NCBI GenBank assembly: GCA_026770575.1
Contig: MU658036.1
Coordinates: 1 to 15,203 of the forward strand
DNA: 15,203 nt
Reading direction: 5' to 3'
From: Pelagophyceae sp. CCMP2097
Lineage: Eukaryota > Sar > Pelagophyceae
Numbering within the stretch: position 1 is the first letter of the stretch; every line of letters begins with the position of its first letter. The translations under genes and the position numbers were made by a program. This document shows positions 1 to 9,430 of the stretch, piece after piece. The notes beneath the pieces were generated by a model. It saw nothing but the letters and a program-made list of their open reading frames with translations. It searched no databases and was not told the DNA's origin.

Positions 1-545
1 CACCACCACCATGCCGTGCCGAGCCCACCGCGTGCCGAGCTCACCGCAGCCCCGACTTTGCCCGTTCCGACAACCGTCGACTCCGACTTTTTACATAGAT
101 GATTCGGACGGCCTCGATACTCACTGTGCAGGCCTTGTCGAGGCGGCGCCGCCGAGGAGGCGCCGTCGAAGACTCTACCCAGGTTGCCAACTCGGGTACC
201 TGAGGGAGTCTGCCTGAGGGTTCGCGTGATGGGGTCGTATCGCCAAAGCGAGGTTAAAGGATTTAATAAGATCCTGCTTAACGCCAAATTTGAGTTTTGA
301 GCCTCGAGTTTTTTGGTCTCGAGTTTTTGGCTTCGAGTTTTCTCGATCCGAGTTTTCTGCGCCCGAGTTTTTGGGGCGCGGTGTGTCGTCGACGAGTTTT
401 ATGCGGAATTGATTATTGTGTCGTTTTTACCCGTGATACCGCCGATTTAACGTCAAATGCAAGGTCACTCTAGCTTTTTTCTTTGAAAGCCTCATTTTCA
501 CCCCCTAGACGAGTCCGGCGCAGAAGATCGCGGGAGAACGCGCGG
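1..545. other. Upstream intergenic region with a TCGAGTTTT tandem array
   Basis: No gene is supported here. A 68-codon open frame from the ATG at 11 has no recognisable domain and looks like chance. Bases 290-378 hold six imperfect copies of a motif around CGAGTTTT, spaced about 14-17 bases apart, with a further CGAGTTTT at 393-400. The region is AT-richer than the following gene and could contain its promoter, but I see no defined element. Confidence 0.5.
290..400. repeat. Imperfect tandem repeat, core CGAGTTTT
   Basis: The core (T)CGAGTTTT recurs near 291, 304, 320, 334, 350, 364 and 393 with variable short spacers such as TGGTC, TGGCT and CTCGATC. The period of about 14-17 bases and the imperfect spacers suggest a decayed minisatellite. 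It lies about 150-250 bases upstream of the first supported start codon, so a role as a cis element array is possible but unproven. Confidence 0.6.
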
Positions 546-2314
546 ATGCGGACGCGCGGCACGGCCCGGCGGGTTGCGGCCGCGGCGACGGTTGCCGCTC
601 CGGCGCGGCCCTCGCTCGACCAGGACCAGGCGCCGCTGACGGAAGAGGGCGAAGTAGACTGCGACGCACCGAAAGACGAGGCCGCCTATCCGGAGAACTT
701 GAAGCGCGAACAAGTCCTCGAACACGTGCTGCGCGACGCCGCGCCCCGTCCGAAAGGGCCCGGAACGAGCCAGGGGCCGCGCCGCGCCGCGCACGCAGAC
801 GCCGAGCGCGCGCCCGCGGGGAGCGCTCGAGCGCGCGCCCTCGGGGAGGCGTCGAGCGCGCTTCTCTAGGAAGCCGGCCATTGACCGCGTCGCGCTCTGC
901 GCCGTCGACACGCCCGCGCACATTCGCGCGAGCCGCATCCTTGCCGACCGCCTGGCGCTCCTCGAGGGCGTCGCCGGATTTGACCCGAGCGAAGTCGAGG
1001 ACGCGCGCAACCGCGTCCCTCGCTCGGGAGGCTCCCGGGATGATCGTGTTGCAGGCGCCCCCGTGCGTTTGCGCGCGCAAGCGCCGCCGGCTAGGCCGTC
1101 CGCGCGCTCACGCCGCGCGCGCCCGGCGCGAGCGAGCCCGCGGCCGCCGTCGAAGAGGACCCCGCGCCGTTGACACTCTCGCACCACCAGTTCGCCAACC
1201 CTCGCGCGCGCACCTGCTGGCTCTCCTGCACGTTCCAGGTCCTCTGGCACTCTGAGATCTGGCACCGAGCGTTCGGCGCGGCGGTCGAGTCTGGTTGCTT
1301 CGACGACAGCGACGACGACGAGCCGGGGCCGAAGCGCAAGGCGCGGCGGCTCGAGGGCGGCGGCGCGGCGTCGCGCGAGGACGACAAGCTGCGCGCGCTG
1401 GCGCGGACGTGGCGCGCGTACGCGTCGTCGGACGCCGAGGCGCGGCAGTCGGCGGCGGACGACTGGTCCGACTACTTTTCGCTCCCGGAGTGGCTCTCGT
1501 CGCCGGGCGCCGACGGCGAACCGCCGCCGCGCTTCATCTCGCCCGCGGCGCTGGCGCGCGCCTTCCGCGATGCGGCGGACCGGCGCGGCTACGGCGACTG
1601 CGCTGACGCCATCTCGCTCGTCGCCGCCGCCGCCGAGTCGCACGGCGACGCGCAGGTGCGCGGCCTGGCGGCGCTGCTGCGCGTCGTGCCCGTCGAGTTC
1701 ACGGGCCGCGCGCCGGACCTCGCCGCGACGTACGAGGCGGCGGCCGACGCCTTTGGGCTGCGCGGCGCGCCCGTCGTCGCCTTTGACGTGGGCTGGGAGG
1801 TGACGCTCGACGCCGAGTCGGTCGCCCTGACGACGGCGCGCCTCGCGGCGACGGCGCCGCGGCACTACCGCCTCGCCGCCCTCGTCGCCTACTCCAAGAC
1901 GCTGCGCCACTACGTCTGCTTCTGCGCCGCGCGCGGCACGGACGAGATCCTCTTCTTCAACGACTTACCGGGCACGCTCCTCTACAGCGGCGTCTCAGGC
2001 AGGACGCGGTCAAAGGCGCAGCCCGCGGCGGTGGCCTCCGCGTCGAGGAGGCGCCTCAAGTGCGTACGGCGTCGCGCGAGGGGAGCCCCCGAGCGTCGCT
2101 CCTCGAGACGGCGCGGAGCGTCGCCAAGCATCTTTGAGACTCGGCGAGGACACGTCTCGTGCGATTGCGATTGTCCGCGCCTCGCAGGAGCTGGTCCGAC
2201 ATCGCGGAGCGCTGCTCGAAATTTTGCCTACAGCCGCGATGCGTCGTCGTCGAGCGGGAGGACTACGACTTTGCAGACGCGCCGGCCGCGGCGGCAGACG
2301 CGCCGACCTCGTGA
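546..2314 (+). CDS. USP-type (C19) ubiquitin C-terminal hydrolase, USP53/54-like, spliced
   Basis: Predicted cysteine-protease-fold deubiquitinase. Proposed exons are 546-730, 870-1014, 1095-2008 and 2188-2314, about 456 aa, in frame throughout. The start is the first ATG in frame with the conserved exon. The Cys box RTCWLSCTFQVLWH has its likely nucleophile codon at 1215-1217. The His box is LRHYVCF (His at 1908-1910), followed by ILFFND, and the last exon supplies the family's terminal SWSDIAERCSKFCLQP block. These blocks match USP53/54 and plant UBP-related (DUF627/629) proteins in order. The zinc-binding CxxC finger of those USPs is absent, so the domain is short. The third triad position is Asn (1959-1961), which some USPs tolerate. 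The final intron may start at GC 2006 or GT 2009, and intron 2 may start at 1003 or 1015. The N-terminal exons are less certain than the catalytic exon. Confidence 0.8.
731..869 (+). other. Putative GC-AG intron 1 of the USP-like gene
   Basis: Exon 1 is read in the frame of the ATG at 546, while exon 2 (870 on, AAG at 871) is in another frame. With the acceptor CTCTAG at 864-869, no GT donor after about 650 gives the needed phase and a usable length. A GC donor at 731 (GCGCGACGCC) does, joining HVL to KPAIDR. The 3' end GCGCTTCTCTAG nearly repeats the end of the intron at 2723-2798. The last quarter carries an internal near-duplication around GCTCGAGCGCGC and GCGTCGAGCGCGC. Alternatives are GT at 714 or 726 paired with the AG at 872-873. 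Confidence 0.45.
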
Positions 2315-2540
2315 GCCGCACCGGCCGCTGCATCGTTTGCATAATGTGTACTGGAACAACGCGGCGGCCGCCGCCGTGCCCGAACGAAACAGAGGAAGGC
2401 CCAACGTGAACGTGAACTCACTGGACCGACCCTGTTGTGGAACGCATTGTCCGTAAGAGCGTTGGGTCGGCCACTCGGAGGTTGCATCGTCCTCGGGCTT
2501 CTGGGACGGCGTCCTCCCGGCTGGGCACCGGCGCGGCGTC

Positions 2541-4404
2541 ATGGCGTCGCCGGCGGCCAAGGTGGAGCGGCGCGTGAAGTTGGCCGCAAAGGCGCAGTCG
2601 ATCGAGGACATTTGGGAGAGCGTCTCTGCCTCCAAGACGGCCGAGCTCAACCCGCCGCCGTCGCGCATCGTCCTCACGCCGCGGTCGGCCGAGTCGTGCC
2701 TGCGCCACGGCCTCAACCCGGAGCGCGCCGCCGGCGTCTTTACGGGGCCCTCTGCGCGCGGCGGTCGCCCCGCGCGCCCGCTCGACGGCGCTTCCTAGGA
2801 TCCTGCGCATCCGCACGCTGGAGTCGTTCAACTCGGGCGGACTGGAGCCCACGGTGCAGCGGCTGCGGCACGAGATGTACACGCAGCGCCGGTTCGAGAT
2901 GATGCGCCTCGTGCGGCAGGAGCGCAAGCGCATCGTCGGCGCCGAGGAGCGCGAGTCCGAGCTGGCGGCCGCCGGCGGCGGCGGCGGCGGCGGCGCGCGC
3001 ATCACGCCGCAGCAGATCATCGCCGAGCAGGCGCGGCAGAACGCGGCGTTTGTCGAGGAGGAGCACCGGCGCATGGGCAAGATGAAGCAAAAGCAGGACA
3101 AGGAGCTCCAGCAGATGATTTCCTTCGAAGTGAAGATGCAGGAGGTGCAGGCTGAGAAGGACAGGCGCGCCGCATCCGACCGCGACAAGGAAGAGAAGCA
3201 GAAGCGCGCGGCCGCGCGGCGCGCCAAGGCCGCCGCCGAGGAGGGCCGCCTCAAGGAGCTGCAGCGCGCTGCCGCCGACGAGGCCGAGGAGCTGCGGCGC
3301 CAGGCGGGCGCGCGCGACGAGTTTGAGCGCGAGCGCCAGTTTCGCCTCGACGGCGACCGCAAGGCCGTGCAGCTCAAGCGCGAGGCGCGCGCGCGCGACG
3401 AGGACCGGCTGCGCAAGGCCGAGGAGCACCGCCTCGCGACGCAGCGCATACTCGCCGGCCAGCAGGCCGCCGTCAAGCGTCGCATGGAGGACATGGAGCT
3501 CGCCGAGCGCGAGCGCCAGGCGCTCGTGGCCCGCAAGCGCGACGAGGAGCGGCAGCGCCTCGAGCTGCGGCGGGTGCAGATGGACGCGCGCATCGAGCGC
3601 AACATGGCCCAGGCCGCGCGCGTCGAGGCGAAGCGCAAGGACCACTTCTTCGAGAAGGAGGCGCACCACGAGGCGCTGCGGCAGACGCACCTCGAGGCGC
3701 TCGCGCGCGAGCGCGCGCTGACGGCGCACCAGGGCGAGCTGCAGGAGCAGCGCCGCGTCATGGTGCTGAACCAGGCGAAGCGCGACGAGGAGCAGCGCAA
3801 GGAGGACCTCCTCGGCCGCTTCGAGCTCGAGGAGGAAAACGTGCGCCGCGTCAAGGACGCGCGGGGCCGCGACCACGACGTCTCGCGCGCGAAGCAGCAC
3901 CTGCGCGCCCAGATGAAGCTTGAAAACGTCGAGCGCATCCGCCGCATCGGGGAGTACCGCCGCCTCGAGTACCTCCGCAAGATCCACGAGGCCGACCGCC
4001 GCACGGGCGAGATGATCGACCGCAAGGACGCCCTCGTGCAGACGCGCAAGCAAAACGCCCTCCAGATCAAGATACAAAAGGACGGCCTCCTCGCCGTCAT
4101 GGAGGCCGCGAGGTCCTCGGGCGCAAAGGCCTCCAAGCTGATGAAGGACGTCGCCAGCCTCGACCGGCCGTCGTCGGCGGACCGCAAGAATAAGACCAAA
4201 GGCGGCTCGACGGGCCTGCGGTCCCAGTCGGCGCAGCAGCTCCAGCTCCAGGCCGGCTCTAACGGCATCTCGTCGGCGGCGCTCGGGCCGCCGCCCGAAC
4301 TGCCGGGCCACAAAGGCCAGAGGCACGCGCCGACGCAGCTGCCCTACGTCTCGCCCTACGACGACGACCCGGCGGCGCGCGCCTCGCACACCGTCACGTT
4401 CTAG
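2541..4404 (+). CDS. Long coiled-coil protein, probably flagellar or cytoskeletal
   Basis: Proposed exons are 2541-2722 and 2799-4404, giving 595 aa. The ATG at 2541 begins MASPAAKVERR. The N-terminal block TPRSAESCLRHGLNPE, joined to the LRIRTLESF segment of exon 2 and then a QRLRHEMYTQRRFEMM segment, resembles the head of large coiled-coil proteins of flagellated protists. That resemblance is from memory and not a named family. From about residue 110 to 490 the protein is an almost uninterrupted Arg/Glu/Lys/Ala-rich helix, with a seven-Gly run near residue 105. The C-terminal 100 residues are Ser/Pro/Gln-rich and disordered-looking. There are no signal peptide or membrane segments. A structural role in an axoneme, basal body or cytoskeleton is inference. 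The long antisense frames over this gene are shadows of its codon bias. Confidence 0.82.
2723..2798 (+). other. Putative GC-AG intron of the coiled-coil gene
   Basis: Exon 1 must lose its frame before an in-frame stop near 2796. The acceptor GCTTCCTAG ends at 2798, and exon 2 needs a phase 2 donor. A GC donor at 2723 (GCGCGCCGCC) keeps the SAESCLRHGLNPE block and gives a Glu codon across the junction. GT donors in the same phase exist at 2684, 2693 and 2696 but would delete part of that block. Length is 76 nt. The ends resemble those of the intron at 731-869. Confidence 0.5.
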
Positions 4405-4598
4405 CCTCTTGCTCAAGGGAGGCACGCCGAGCCATCGAGCCGGTTTAAAAACTGGTGTTGCGGCCCGCCTTCGAACCTGTATGCTCGTGGTCTACCCTCG
4501 TCGCACGCCGGGGAAGCTTCAGGACTACACTTGTCGTTACTCCAGGCCGCGTCCTCCGCCTTTGTCCTCTCGTATTTTCGTCGAACCTGAAAACAAAC

Positions 4599-5427
4599 AT
4601 GCGCGCGTGTCAGCTCCTCCTCAGCCTCGCCGCCGCGGAGGCGCTGCAGCCGCAGCCGCGAGTCGTGACGTCGCGACGAACAGCGACGCTCGGCACCATC
4701 GCACCGCGCCGCGTCCTCGCCGTTTGCCTTTGGGCCGGACGTTGAAGGTTGCGCCGACACCCCGCGCAATTAGTTCGGCTTGACGGCGCTGGTTGCACCT
4801 CGCGCGAATGCGGCGGCGGGCAAGGCGCAGCTCCAGGCCGGCTACGACGGCATCCAGAACCTCTTGACGAACTGGGACCGGGACACGTACAAGAGTGCGT
4901 CAACTCCGCGGGAGCCGCCCGGCGCGGCGGAGCGGCCGCCGGCGACGCCCCGCCGTCGAGGGCTCGCCGGCCTTGCGCAAACGACGGTCGCATAGGCTGC
5001 CCGGAGACGCAGGTCACGCTCCGCCTCGACTGCGACCGCATCGCCGACACGGTGCCGCGCGTCCTCGGCCTGCGGTCCATCGAGGCGCCGCTCTTCAAGG
5101 TCGAGCGCACGCTCAAGACCATCCTCAACGCCGAGGACATTAAGGACATTGACGTCTGGACCGAGGCCACGGACCAGTTCGTGCAGCACTCGACGTCGGC
5201 TCAAGAATACGCCTATACCGCGTCCTTCGGCGAGTACAACCCCTCGGGTGGCAAGGACCAGGTCGCAAAGTCCAAGCGCCGGCGTCCTCTGCGATTCGGC
5301 GGCGTTGGCGGCGCGCCGCCTCCAAACCCCCACGGCGACGCCTCGCTACAGGTACATGGAACTCGCGAAGACCGAGCTCCAGCTCGCGCGCGACGCGCTC
5401 AAGCAGATCCTCGACCAGATTAGTTGA
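4599..5427 (+). CDS. Probable plastid thylakoid-lumen protein, four exons
   Basis: Exons 4599-4721, 4774-4894, 4996-5269 and 5352-5427 give about 197 aa; the first donor could instead be 4713. The protein starts with an ER-type signal (MRACQLLLSLAAAEA) followed by an Arg/Thr/Ser-rich stretch. An RR pair, then FGLTALVAPRANA, ends in an AxA-type cleavage site. This layering fits delivery to the lumen of a secondary plastid. The mature part is mostly helical, with NLLTNWDRDTYK, a CPETQVTLRLDC segment carrying two Cys, APLFKVERTLKTI and the C-terminal helix YMELAKTELQLARDALKQIL. It could be a small four-helix lumen protein of the PsbQ or Psb31 type, but I cannot name the family. Intron 2 is canonical (GTGCGT to CATAG, 4895-4995) and intron 3 is 5270-5351. 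Confidence 0.72.
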
Positions 5428-5829
5428 AGGACGCACCCGTCGTAACATCGGACAGTTCCAGCCGCGGCGGTCTCTCGACGGCGGCAGATCGCAGCCACAC
5501 GGTCGCAGCTCGGCCTGCACGACGCCCCGGGCGGCTTCCGGGGCGGCTCCCGGGGCGGTGGGCGTGGACAGTCCGTTTCGAGATCCCTTGTCCGCTTTCG
5601 ACGGAAGTGGGCGTCCTTACGGGGTAGCTACGGATCGGCTGGAAAGCGGTGCACGGGGTCCGGAGTGAGGTTGGGGATCGACGCATCCATGCTTGACGCT
5701 AGCTGGGAAACAGCCGGCAGCCACTGCAGGGTCTCAGGGCTCGTGCAGCGTTGCCTTTCGATTACTGTAGGATTCAGCAAGAAGACGCCGCTCCTCAAAG
5801 GGCTTTCGCGCGACGCGCGACCGCCGCGC
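5428..5829. other. Convergent intergenic region
   Basis: This lies between the 3' ends of the lumen-protein gene (plus) and the YHYH-DUF4239 gene (minus). No gene is supported; short frames on both strands have no domain. Bases about 5523-5560 hold three copies of a 12-base GC-rich unit close to CCGGGGCGGCTC. No clear polyadenylation signal is visible. Confidence 0.5.
5523..5560. repeat. 12-base GC-rich tandem repeat, about three units
   Basis: Units CCGGGCGGCTT, CCGGGGCGGCTC and CCGGGGCGGTGG follow one another directly. This is a short minisatellite in the convergent intergenic region with no evident coding role. Confidence 0.6.
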
Positions 5830-8800
5830 TCAGATGATGCCCCGCAGCCGGCCGCCGTCGCCGGAGCGCTCGCTCACTTGGAGGGCGACGAACGGCTTTC
5901 GACATGACGCGCCGGCCGGCGACGGCGCCGCGGCCGCCGCTGCGCTTGTCTCGGCCGCGGGCGTGTCGGCGACAGTTTCCATCGACGACGCTGAAGTTTC
6001 GCTGGACGTGCATCCCGCGCCGTTAATCTGCGGGAAGCCGCCGCCGCGCCGCGGGAAGCCAACGAGCAGTGGCGCGGAGACCGCGGAGACTGCGGGTGAC
6101 GCCGAGGCCGCCGAGGCCGCCAGCGACCCGACGGCCTCAATGACCCTGAGCAGTGGCAGTGCAGCGGTGGGGCGCGGCGTCCAGGACATCGCCGCCACAG
6201 CCTCGTGCAGCGCATCGTCCTCCGGCGCGGTCTCGAGCGCGTCCCCTTCCAGCGATTGCGCCGGCGCTGGCGTCACACGGGCCCGCGTCGCGCCGGCGTG
6301 GCTGCGGCGCCGCGGGGCTTCGAAGGCTTTTATGACGTTGCGCAAGCGGCTCTGCGAGGCCTGCGAGGCGCTCAATTTCAGCGGCGATGGCTTGCCGTCG
6401 AAGCTCGCGTGGAGGCCAAAAGATAAGACGTCGGCCGTCGCGAGCTTTTTCTGCCGTTCGCTGCCCTCCTTGGCAATGCGGTAGCTGGGCAGGAAGTGCT
6501 GCGCGGCGATGCTCGCCGCGAAGTGTCGGGCGCGCGTGATGGTCTGCGCGAGGTCGCAATCGTCCTGCCATCTCGACTCTGTGGCCACCTCTTTGACGTC
6601 CAGCAGCAAACGTTCGACGTCCACGTGGTCCGATTGGAAGGCGCCCCGGTGCGGGTCGTCGATGTCGGCCACGATGTTCGACGTGGCGCCGATGATGGAG
6701 ACGCAAATGAAGCAATAAGTCAGATTCAACGCCATGGACCCGCTGTGGATCAGTAAGACGCCGAAGAACATGGCGTTGCAGAGCAGCAGATTCAAGACGT
6801 AGAAGCCCCAGTGCATGTTCTCCCGCTCGAGCCTGCCGCGTGCGTAGCGCGACGACGCGACGTCCGCGATGGCCTCCATGATCCGGTTCGAAGTCTCGAC
6901 TTGCATCAAAGAGCGCTGCCGCTCCGCTCGCAGGACCATGGATGCGAGAGGCGTCGTGAGCCCGTAGAGCATGGCCAGCGGCGACGGGTCGACGACCCCG
7001 GTCTGCAGCTCGCCGAGCGTGATGCTCAAGTATTCATGGAGTGTCTTGAAGATTTCTCCCTTTTCGACGTTGTGCGCGTCGCTCCGGCCTCCGCCGCCGG
7101 CCAACGACGTGCCTCCGCCGCCGGCCGACGACATGCCTCCGCCGCCGGCCAACGACAAGACGTTGAGGAAGACGCGGTGCAAGGCCCCCGCCTCCTGCAC
7201 GATGGCCATGTTCAGGTCGTGCAGGCGCTGCGAGACTTGCGAAAAGGCTTGCCTACAACGTTCGCGGTTGAGGGCGCTTGTCCTTCGGGGGGGCTTTGCT
7301 GCATCCAAAGGTAGAGCACCGTTCGCGGTTGAGGACACTTGTCCGTCGGGGGGAGCACCGGCCCTCTCTGGTGCATCCCAGCGTCTCTCTCCACGCACGC
7401 GATGACGAGGGCGTAGAGGACGCCGGTGACGGAGAGGTAGGCGGCGGTGCTATCGTTTTGGAAGATTTGGACCTTCTCAGAGCTGTTGTTGAAGAATTTC
7501 TGCAGGAGCATCGACGACGTCAAGAGCAACACCTGACAGACGCGTCCGCGACCAAGCCTTCTGATACGGGGCAAGCCACACGTGATGGGGCACTTGTAAA
7601 TGACGCACCACGGACCCCATGACGGAGGAGAGCCCGATGTTCACCGGATGCATGCGCTGGGCGAGGAGGTTCCGCCGGAACTGAAAGTCGCCGTTGGCCG
7701 CGTGTGCCGTGCGGTAGATCAGGAAGCACTCGCGCAGGATGAGCGCCGCGACGACGGAGAACACGCCGAGCATAATTATCTGAAACCAATTGGTCTCTTC
7801 CGCCGCCGCCGCCGCCGCGGAGCACGCCTCCTTCGCGCGGATGGCACAGGGCACGCCCGGCAGGCAGTACCCTGCCACGACGCCGCGCAAAGGACACCGC
7901 CCGGCGAGCGTCTTTGTTTGGAGCGCCGGCGTGACTCGGACGCCGACGTCGCCGCGGAGGCAATTTGGGGCGAACGGCGCCTCCGCGGCAAAGTGATAGC
8001 TGCTCGTGTCGTTGTTAAAGTTGCACGCGCCCAGATTCACGCCGTGGCGCACCAATAAACCGTCCGCGCCGTAGGGCCCGTAGATCGGGAAGCCGTCTAA
8101 CGCGAGACCGAGGAGCGGGCTCGGCGCACCCTTTGAAGGCCACGAGCCCTCGCCGACGAGGTAGCGCGGCGAAGAAGGCGCCGTGGAGCCCATGAGCCGT
8201 AAAAGGCACAAAGGCGCCGAGTGGTAGTGGTAGCGGTGCGCTCTATCGCCGTGACCGCCACACGCGTCCGCATTCATGTCGAACGTTGCAGTGACCTTGC
8301 CAGCGGTGTCGACGTGTCTATGTTCGCCGAAAATCGGCACCCCGTTCACCGCGAAGCCGATCGGGTCGCCCGCCTCGAGCGTGCTCGACGTAGGGTACAC
8401 CGGCGTGTCGGTGGAGATTTGCGGCTCGGACGGGACGGTGACCTCGTACGCGTGGAAATGAGGTGTGAAGATGCCGTACTGCGACACGTCCGCGCCGCCA
8501 CAGCTGCCGCAATAACAACCAAACGCCGATGCGCAGCCGCACGCGGTGACGGCCGCCGCGGTCGAGCCGCAGGAGCCGCAGGCGTACTGCAGCCGGCGCG
8601 ACGCGCAAGACGCTGAACCGTACGAGCTCGACGAGTTGCCACCGCCACAGCCGCCGCCGGGCGAGCACGAGGCGCCTCCGCAGGATGCACCTCTGCAGGA
8701 TGCGCCTCCGCAGGAGCAGCCGGCGCCGCACGTAGCCGCGCTGCCGCAGCCGGCGCCACAGGAAGTCGCACCTCCGCAGCCGGCCCCGCAGGAAGCTGCT

Positions 8801-9198
8801 CCGGAGCCGGAGCCGCAAGAAGCCGCGCCTCGGCAGGGGTAGCCTGCGCCGCACGTCGCCGCCGCGGCCGTCGCGTTGGCTTTCGGTTTTGCGACGACCC
8901 CCGGCTCAAAAATGGCGTGGTCCGGGCAGCCGCCGAGGTATAGCGTGGTGAACTCGCCGCGCTTGGCGACGAGGGCGTCATCGCGGAAGCAGTGGTTATT
9001 CTCAGTGGTCCGCGGCGTCGAAGAGGTGCACACGGCACCGAGCATCGAAGCGCCCGTATAGTCCGCGGCGTCGACGCATGCCGGTCCGCCGCCGCCGCCG
9101 CCGCCGCCGCACTGCGCGGCGCCGAGGCGCAGCGCCGCGGCGCCAACGAGGCAACGAATCGGAAGCATCTCGATTTCTGACTCAGTGTACATTTGCAT
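5830..9198 (-). CDS. Secreted YHYH-domain protein fused to a DUF4239-like membrane domain
   Basis: Proposed exons (minus) are 9198-7609, 7532-7399 and 7252-5830, about 1048 aa; ATG 9168 (MLPIRCLVGAAALRLGAAQC) is the better start for a signal peptide. Residues about 115-235 are a Cys/Gly/Ala-rich repeat of CGAGC type. A YHYH domain follows, with GFAVNGVPIFG, GGHGDRAHRYHYH (motif codons 8232-8221) and LALDGFPIYGPYG. One membrane helix (FQIIMLGVFSVVAALIL) comes next. Exon 2 then adds a segment with LSVTGVLYALVIA, and exon 3 adds QEAGALHRVF, two more helices near residues 725-775 and DIDDPHRGAF. The last three features match DUF4239/bestrophin-like proteins. The C-terminal 150 residues are Ala/Ser-rich and low complexity. 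Both introns start GTGCGT and preserve frame. The junction through exon 2 makes one gene likelier than two, but transcripts are needed to prove it. Function is unknown, with a metal- or ligand-binding ectodomain and a channel-like membrane part as the inference. Confidence 0.7.
7088..7159 (-). repeat. 24-base in-frame repeat, three units, coding for Ala-Gly-rich octapeptides
   Basis: Three direct 24-base units (7088-7111, 7112-7135, 7136-7159) differ by a few bases. They encode SLAGGGGM, SSAGGGGT and SLAGGGGR-like octapeptides just after the ALHRVFLNV helix of the DUF4239-like part. This is likely a flexible loop that expands by replication slippage. Confidence 0.75.
7253..7398 (-). other. 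Second intron of the YHYH-DUF4239 gene, with internal duplication
   Basis: Minus-strand GTGCGTGGAG begins at 7398 and GTTGTAG ends at 7253, 146 nt. Removal joins YALVIA to QAFSQVSQ in frame with a split Ala codon. A 33-base direct repeat (7260-7292 and 7321-7353, three differences by my count) gives a 61-base period. The intron can be read through as an open frame, so retention would also yield a protein. Confidence 0.7.
7533..7608 (-). other. First intron of the YHYH-DUF4239 gene
   Basis: Minus-strand GTGCGTCATT at 7608 to CTGTCAG at 7533, 76 nt and phase 0. It joins SSVMGSV to VLLLTSS. The donor matches the second intron of this gene. Without splicing, the YHYH frame ends at a stop near 7477 and loses the DUF4239-like part. 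Confidence 0.6.
8490..8860 (-). repeat. Cys/Gly/Ala-rich degenerate coding repeat in the YHYH protein
   Basis: On the minus strand this stretch encodes repeated SCGAGCGGA, SCGAGCGSA and SCRGAS-like units, with roughly one Cys every four to six residues. The DNA shows GCCGCAGCCGGCGCC and CCGCAGGATGC-type short repeats. It sits between the signal region and the YHYH domain. The Cys density suggests disulphide cross-linking or metal binding, which is inference. Confidence 0.65.
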
Positions 9199-9218
9199 TC
9201 ACTTGAGTTTAACGTCTT

Positions 9219-9430
9219 TACAGCACTTTCCGGGTAAAATGAATGGGCGCCGGTACTTGACTATCGACTATCGGCTGAAGTATCGACCAAAATCCCAAAT
9301 ATCGGCGAGTCAAATACTCAATAAGCAGGCATTTAGGATTTTAATAAACCTTATTGAGAATTTGACTCGCCGATACTTGGGATTTTGGTCGATACTTCAG
9401 CCGATAGTCGATAGTCAAGTATCAGCTGTA
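9219..9430. mobile_element. Palindromic MITE-like element, copy 1, TA-flanked
   Basis: TA at 9219-9220 is followed by CAGCACTTTCCG, and the element ends CTG before the TA at 9429-9430. Arms of about 72 bases (9254-9325 and 9350-9422) pair almost perfectly around a 24-base AT-rich centre. The right arm lacks the outer 25-30 bases present on the left (GAATGGGCGCC and CAGCACTTTC). TACAG...CTGTA ends and the lack of coding capacity fit a non-autonomous Tc1/mariner-type MITE. Confidence 0.8.

Noticed and set aside
498..1910. 470-codon antisense frame over the USP-like gene
   Set aside because: It is Arg/Gly/Ala-rich with no domain, and its openness follows from the GC-rich third positions of the opposite strand.
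2418..4425. Two long minus-strand frames (631 and 561 codons) over the coiled-coil gene
   Set aside because: They are Leu/Arg/Ala or Ser/Arg-rich shadows of a Glu/Arg-rich coiled coil, with no independent domain.
7477..7608. Native C-terminus of the YHYH frame (ending EILQQQL)
   Set aside because: The frame past 7608 replaces a good GTGCGT-AG intron, and splicing restores a DUF4239-like helix; kept only as an unspliced alternative.
8546..8842. Plus-strand Pro/Gln/Ala/Glu-rich frame
   Set aside because: It is the antisense of the Cys/Gly repeat in the YHYH protein and has no other support.
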